Source: Chrysemys picta bellii (taxonomy: Eukaryota; Chordata; Testudines; Emydidae). From it: 64,000 nucleotides of DNA. Under the pieces are notes generated by a model. It was not told the origin of the DNA. It saw nothing but the letters and a program-made list of their open reading frames with translations, and did no database searches. The translations under genes were made by a program, and so were the position numbers. Each line of letters starts with the position of its first letter. Positions within the stretch are counted from its first letter, which is position 1. The stretch covers positions 80,230,981 through 80,294,980 of the forward strand of contig NC_088800.1 in NCBI RefSeq assembly GCF_011386835.1. The letters are read 5' to 3'. Of this stretch, positions 58,640 through 64,000 are shown piece by piece.

Positions 58640-58905
58640 TATCTCACAATAGCATTTAGATGCCCCAACTGAGATCAGGGCGCCATTGCGCTAGGTGCTG
58701 TACGTACGCAGAGTGAGCAGCAGTCCCTGCCCCGGAGACCTTACAGGCTAAAGGGACACGATGGACGAAGGGTGGGAAAAGAAGCAGAGGCATAGAGATG
58801 TGAAGTGAGCTACCAAAGGTCAGGCAGCAGGTCGGTGGCAGAGCCAGGACAAGAAGCCAGATTCAGTGCCCTAACCCCTGCACCACGCTGCCTCTCTAAA
58901 ATGGC
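58640..58905 (-). mobile_element. MIR-like remnant
   Basis: CCTTACAGGCTAAAGGGACA, GTGAGCTACCAAAGGTCAGG and CAGAGCCAGGACAAGAAGCC, with CCCTAACCCCTGCACCACGC at the head end, resemble a minus-strand MIR-type SINE just inside NATD1 intron 2. Confidence 0.5.
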
Positions 58906-61607
58906 TAAGAGCAGTGGGATGCTTCTGCAGACTGTTTAGAACTCACGCAAGTGACCCATTTGACACAAACTGTGAAACATGACCAGTTTCGAGCAAAAAC
59001 CTTGGCATTTGTCCAAACCTTGGGGGGGAAACCATGCCCCCTCCTGGCTCTCTACCCCTCCCTCCCCAAAAATCCCCTCCAACTTGAGGTTTGGATGCAA
59101 AACAGAACATTTTGCAAAAGAAAAGTTGCGAAAGTTGACATTTCTAAGCCACAAAATGAATCTGGGAACATCCATTTTAATGAAATTTTGCAAAAGAAAA
59201 AAAAAAGGCTTTTTGCCAGGGTCTGTTCCAGCACAGGCCTGTGACTCCAGGGATTGGCACCACGTGCCTTCCAGAAGGGTGGCACGCAGGAACACCAGAG
59301 AAAGGGGAGAGACCATCTCGACAGGGGGTGGTTTGCACCAGCGTTGCCCAGAAACACTCAGTGAAAGGAAGCTGCAGAAGGAGCAAGGGGAGGTGTGGAG
59401 AGATGCAGCAAAGCTCAGAGCGAGGGGAGACCAGATGGCCAATTAGGGCCTGCTCTAATAAATCCTGATGAACGGCCATGTTCCCTCCGCTCTCCTTTCC
59501 CAGCAGTTTGCCCAGCTGCCTCCGCGCGTAGTGCGGCTGCTGACTTTTGGCAGTTTGCAGTTTCAACCACCCCATGCTATGAAGGAATTTCTGCTTCTGG
59601 GCTGGTGCTTTTCCGCTGTTCCTGAATGCATGACTCTCTGAAATGGCTTCTTTGCGTTGCTCCATCCCTTGTCCTCTCGCTGGACCCTCTTTCTCGGCAG
59701 GAACTGTTCCTTTTCCTTTTCCTGCTCCGTAGGCTGAATCGGCCTCGTATTGCTTCATAACTCACGTGTCATGATGCATACATCACTCGGATTGCTCTCT
59801 GCTGTGCTCTTTCCATCTCTTTCCTGTAGTATGGAGACCAGAGCTGCGTTCCACAGTGCAAACGTGCTCTGGCTCCTGGCTTCTCTGGTGAGAGAATAAC
59901 TTCCCTTGATTTATGTTCCTTCCCTTAGTGTAGACTCCTCAAGACCTTCTTTGTTTGCACGCTGCAGCGTTCTGCTGCGGGGATGGGGGTCTCTCTCTCA
60001 CACACAACCTTTTATTTCCACCCCAAATGACAGGCGCTGCGACCCTCACGTTAACCTCTCCTCCTTGCCCCTAAGCTTGGCTTTCTTTGTTCATTTCTCG
60101 GATTCTCCTTCATGGTACTAAGAAGAAAAAAACACAATCAAATCAGTCAGCCGCTGCCCCAACGAGCTTGCAATGGAGGGTGGGAGGCGCTGGGAAATGC
60201 ACAGGCCTGGGGAATGAATGATAAACTCCTTTCTTGTGGGCCTTCTGAGGGATGGAGTCTCTAGAGGCCGTGCGAGTGGATCAGCTGCTCCTCCTGTTGC
60301 CTGATGCAATAATGTAGCTGAGGGCATGTTCCGTTCTCATTGGTGTCCTTCCCGGGTCATCATGGACTCTTCAAAAGTGGCTGGCAAGTGTTTTGCCTCT
60401 TGCCTGTGTGTGTTGTGGGAAGGAGGATGGGGAGCTTTGTGTCGGCAGCAAGCTGGGGAGATGATAGCTTTGGGGGCATTGGGTGTTCTTGTGGGATTTG
60501 GAGGGCGGGCTTTCCAGAATTGCTGGGGGTTGGAGGAGTCCAGAGCCTGTCACCCCGTCCTTATCAGAAGAAAAGCTTTGTGAAGGTGGCTCTTCCCCCC
60601 ATGTCTGATTTGAATGGGACTGTGATTGCTGCTCTGCAGAGCGTCCCCCTGTCTGCCCCATTCTCTCCAGGCTGCAATGCTAGGGACGTTCTGCCCGGCT
60701 GCCTCCACGCCCTGGGTTCCCCCGGCACAAATCCAGCTGGTGTTCCTCACTTCCTCCTTGGCTGATGCCCAAGCTGAGTTTGATTTGAGTGTGATCTGCA
60801 AGTGCACCTCCAAGCCTACCCCCCCCCATGTCACATTCTCCTCCCTCTTCCTCCAGACTGTCTGTGTGCATTTGCCCAGTCGGTTCATGCTCCATGTTCT
60901 AGGCCGGGGCATGTTCTCTCACAACAGTGACCTTGGAAATGATTGTGACGGGTTGGATCACATGATCCCATGTCACTGCAAGACTTCATTGCCCACTTGC
61001 CAGCACACACATATACAGGAAGATTCACAGGTAAACACAGCCATCTGCAGACAATGATCCTTGTTAATGGGAGTCATCAAGATTCCAAACCATCATTAAT
61101 GGCCCACACTTTACACAATTACAATAGGCCTTCAGAGTTATGTTTTATATTTCTAGTTTTAGATACTAGAGTGGTACATTTCTACAAATCGGATGATCAC
61201 ACTCAGTAGCTTATGAGCTTTGTAATGATACCTTACAAGAGACCTTTTGCACGAAGCATATCCCAGTTGCATTATATTCACTTATAATCAAATCTTTATA
61301 AAACTATCCCAGTTACCTTATATTCACTTATTATCATGTTTTTTATAAAACCATATAGACTGCACAACTTCACAATGATCTCTTACCATTTTCTCCTACT
61401 TTTTTCCTCCTCCTGCCACCCAGGGGTTACCAGCTCCTCTGTCACGAGCAGGGCTGTACATTCAGTGGCACGGGCCTGCCTCTCTATTAGAAATCCTCTC
61501 ACCCCATCCTCTTGTAAGCCACACATCTTCTGGGTGTGGTGTTCTGTCCCATCTAGTGGCACCGAGACCACTTAGAGAGAGAGAGATTAATAAGTCTGCT
61601 CTACCGC

Positions 61608-61740
61608 CTTAGCTAACAGTCAGCTGGCTTTTAGCTCATGCAGTAGAGGCTCATGCACTGAGGTCCCAGGTTCGATCCCGACCGCCGCCGACTGGGGTCT
61701 GTTGGTATTACACTCTCCTGCCTCCACCCATTCTGGATTA
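61608..61740 (+). mobile_element. tRNA-headed SINE remnant
   Basis: TTAGCTCATGCAGTAGAGGC (A-box-like) and CCAGGTTCGATCCCGACC (B box) are spaced as in a tRNA-derived SINE head, followed by a GACTGGGGTCTGTTGG body. No acceptor-stem pairing supports a real tRNA gene. Confidence 0.55.
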
Positions 61741-63269
61741 ATACTCATGATTTACTTTCTCCTTTGATGGCTTCAAGCAGCTTGATGGACATTCTCTGCT
61801 AAACTCCCCATCTTCAGCTATTTCAGGAATGCTCTGCCCTCAAACTAAATTCCCTGGATATTAAATTCCCTGCACCCCAGCCTGCCTGCTTCTGTGCTGG
61901 TTTCTTGAGGCCTCACTCAATCACTCATACACCTCTCTGCTTATTGTCCTACCCTACGTTCTCCCCCGCCCGGCAGCCTCTGCTTTCCCACTCCTTATTG
62001 CTACATTGATTCTCCCTCCAAGCCCACCGGTGACTTGTCTTTTATCCGGATTGCCTGCTGCAGGAGTAACGAGCCACGTCACCAGCACTGCTCAAGGAGT
62101 CCCACTAGCCCTGCTCCAACCAGGCCTCCAGGCATTGAACCCTTTTTCTTCCAGGCAACGCACCAATACTGCAGCATCCCAGTTAGGAACATAATCCCTA
62201 GAGGTTCTGCGCCTGGCCTTTCCTACCAGGCCTTCCAGCCTGCAGTGCAGGGCAGGGTTAAGTGGCTCCTCCTTATCACATTGGCCCTAAGAACGAGTTG
62301 CTTTCCGTACTGCCGTAATCTATATGATGAAGCACTGAAGAAAGTCTGTCCCTGCCCCCACTAGCACTTGGTGTGTAAATGGCCCGTCTGCGGCAGCGTG
62401 GCCGCCAGCGCTCGAGCGCTCCACGGAAGCGGGGTGGGGGTACGTTCTCTAAGTTAGCTCCGGAGTGAGCAAGAAACATTGGGCCCTTCTAGATCTCACT
62501 GCTGGGCTCTGTCCCTGGTGGGTACCAGCCAGCCCCGTTACAAACCCAGGATCATCCTAGCTACAGACTTCCCTTTGGGGCGGGTCCCTCACTGCTTCCA
62601 CCTGCTCTTCCCAGTCCTAGAGCACACTCCCCTCTGCGCGCAGGGAGTGTTAGCCTGATTCTGGGGCCTGCTCCCTGCTTCCCCTGACCCATCCACTCCT
62701 CCTCCATGAGGCAAACCTGTTGCAAGGCTCTGGCTCCGTGTGGCGGGGAAGGTGGCCTGCTGTGTATCTTCCTAATTCTTGCTGTGCCCACTCTCCCCTC
62801 CTGCCGTGCTTGGCCGTTCACACCCACCCTGCTGCATCCGCCATACTCCCTGCTGTACATCCTCCTTGCTCGCCCCCTGCCTGCTGCTAAATGACTGAGA
62901 TGCTCAGTCAGCTCGTGATCGTTGTTAGCGATTTACTATTGTTTCTCCCGCAAAGCTGTATCGGTCCCACCTGCGGCATGGCTCTTGGAGCGTGTGGCTC
63001 CTGCGCTGGGTTAGAGCCATTGGCAGGGACAGTAAGACAGGGAGCTGTTGTGCAGGAAACTCTCCTCTTCCAGTAGATATTGGAAAGCCTCACGCATGTT
63101 GAGAACAGCCTGCCCCACCTTGGATGGAGGTGGAGCTGGCGTCAAGCAAGTGGGTGTCTCTTTGGCTTTTGGGAGGCCTCTCAAATTGCAAAGGTGGAGG
63201 GGCTCTCGTTTGGAGTCTCTAAGCAGCACGTCCCTGATGTGTCTAGTACCCAGGAAGTACTACCTAGGC
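61741..63269. other. Non-coding stretch in NATD1 intron 2
   Basis: No recognised element. The sought final NATD1 exon was not seen here. Confidence 0.5.
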
Positions 63270-63450
63270 ACTTGTCTCTAGCCTCTGTTTGCCAGAAGCT
63301 GGGAAAGGGCGACAGGGGATGGATCACTCGAGGATTGCCTGTTCTGTTGATTCCCTCAGAAGCACCTGGCATTGGCCACTGTCAGAAGCCAGATTCCTGG
63401 GCTAGATGGCCAGTATGGCCCTTTTTATGTTCATGTGGCTTCCCACCGGG
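63270..63450 (+). mobile_element. CR1 LINE 3' end fragment
   Basis: It shows GGATGGATCACTCGAGGATT, GCACCTGGCATTGGCCACTG and CTGGGCTAGATGGCCAGTAT followed by TTTTTATGTTCATG, the standard turtle CR1 3' untranslated end. It is the same subfamily as the 5188-6203 copy. Confidence 0.8.
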
Positions 63451-63535
63451 TTTTCCAAGCTCGGGGAACGAGGTGAGGTGTATCCTTCAGAGATAAGCAG
63501 GCTGCCCCAGAGAAACCCCCACATGAGCTTCTGAA

Positions 63536-63750
63536 GTGACAGTACAACGAAGAGTCCTGTGGCACCCTATAGACTAACAGACATATTGGAGCATAAGCTT
63601 TCGTGGGTGAATACCCACTTTGTCACATTCTTCTGATGTATTCACCCACGAAAGCTTATGCTCCAATACGTCTGTTAGTCTATAGGGTGCCACAGGACTC
63701 TTTGTCACTTTTTACAGATCCAGACTAACACAGCTACCCCTCTGATACTT
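63536..63750. mobile_element. Palindromic repeat with hammerhead-like core, copy 2
   Basis: Same family and same inverted arrangement as the copy at 1086-1287. Arms are about 63540-63614 and 63638-63709 with a 23-base loop, followed by the same tail (about 63710-63750). Here the minus-strand core is damaged: the CTGACGA segment reads GTGACAA. The stem II hairpin, GAAA and the AGC-TTAT-GCT segment remain. The right arm keeps ACCCACGAAAGC but lacks the 5' half of stem II. Confidence 0.75.
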
Positions 63751-64000
63751 AAGTGACACTGCACCACTGCTCCATCAGCAGAGAGTTGCCCCTTTGGGAA
63801 TTGTACCCTCCTTGGCACTGTTGGAAGCCCTGTTTTGTTCCTGGCATCTGACAGCTTGGCTTGACTGTCCCCTAGCCAGGCCGGGTAGAGGGTCTCTACA
63901 GAATCGTAGCCATGTCATGAAGCAGGGACTTAGCTCTTGCTCTGTTAGCTGGGAGACAGTTCACTCCACCTGCTCCATTTCAGGCACAGGGTGCTCTGGG

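Larger units (their letters stand above)
58583..64000 (+). other. NATD1: Start of NATD1 intron 2 (runs out of window)
   Basis: The donor gtatga follows exon 2. No acceptor followed by the expected C-terminal NATD1 residues (an LDFVVEE-like start) was seen before the window ends. The interval contains a MIR remnant, a tRNA-headed SINE remnant, a CR1 3' end and a palindromic repeat near its end. The stretch 58905-61600 shows no recognisable element apart from an A-run near 59196-59207. Confidence 0.75.

Noticed and set aside
59177..59758. 193-codon minus-strand frame in NATD1 intron 2
   Set aside because: No domain, no splice-site or promoter context, and overlapping long frames in other phases show that stops are simply scarce here.
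1..64000. CRISPR array, bacterial operon or endogenous retrovirus
   Set aside because: Repeat types, splice sites and SINE/LINE content are vertebrate nuclear. No direct-repeat/spacer array, gag/pol/env remnant or paired long terminal repeats with retroviral signals were seen.

Overview
This window is vertebrate nuclear DNA, most likely from a cryptodiran turtle. The evidence is a tRNA-headed SINE with a CR1-type tail of the turtle Cry/Pol III type (7417-7601), at least ten CR1 LINE fragments on both strands, many short hAT-type elements with 8-bp target duplications, MIR remnants, and a palindromic repeat with a hammerhead-like core near each end of the window. Almost all open frames are chance frames or LINE reverse-transcriptase remnants. 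The protein-coding content is a few short spliced exons.

Layout. The + strand gene is NATD1 (N-acetyltransferase domain containing 1). Exon 1 (coding 35922-36018) and exon 2 (58464-58582) are clear. They join in phase 1 across a 22.4-kb intron, and the last coding exon is not in the window. On the minus strand a CpG-island promoter at about 25290-25960 carries a tiny first coding exon (25599-25614, MSLPR then a phase-1 donor). A second ATG exon with an excellent start context and the same phase-1 donor lies 22.5 kb further downstream on that strand (3037-3052, MDKKQ). From its position divergent to NATD1 and its resemblance to the start of MKK3/MKK6 kinases, I infer the 5' end of MAP2K3. The kinase exons would lie beyond position 1. 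This is the main uncertain gene call.

Region by region. 1-25.6 kb is probably intron 1 of the minus-strand gene, with CR1, Cry SINE, Tigger-like, hAT and 5S-derived repeats. 25.3-26.35 kb holds the CpG island and, just upstream of it, a degenerate 21-bp tandem repeat with A-tracts phased at two helical turns. 26.4-35.5 kb is the spacer between the divergent genes, with a G-rich hAT element, an inverted CR1 pair, an ancient 5S-type SINE and MIRs. 35.5-64 kb is NATD1 exon 1, its long intron with many hAT, MIR and CR1 copies, exon 2, and the start of intron 2.

Function. NATD1 is a small stand-alone GNAT-fold protein. If the minus-strand call is right, its neighbour is a MAP kinase kinase of the p38 pathway. 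The two appear to be neighbours in position only, about 10.3 kb apart start to start. The most interesting non-coding signals are the hammerhead-like cores in the palindromic repeats, the 21-bp phased repeat beside the CpG island, the paired alternative first exons, and the composite AGGTCA/CACGTG/AGTTCA site upstream of NATD1.
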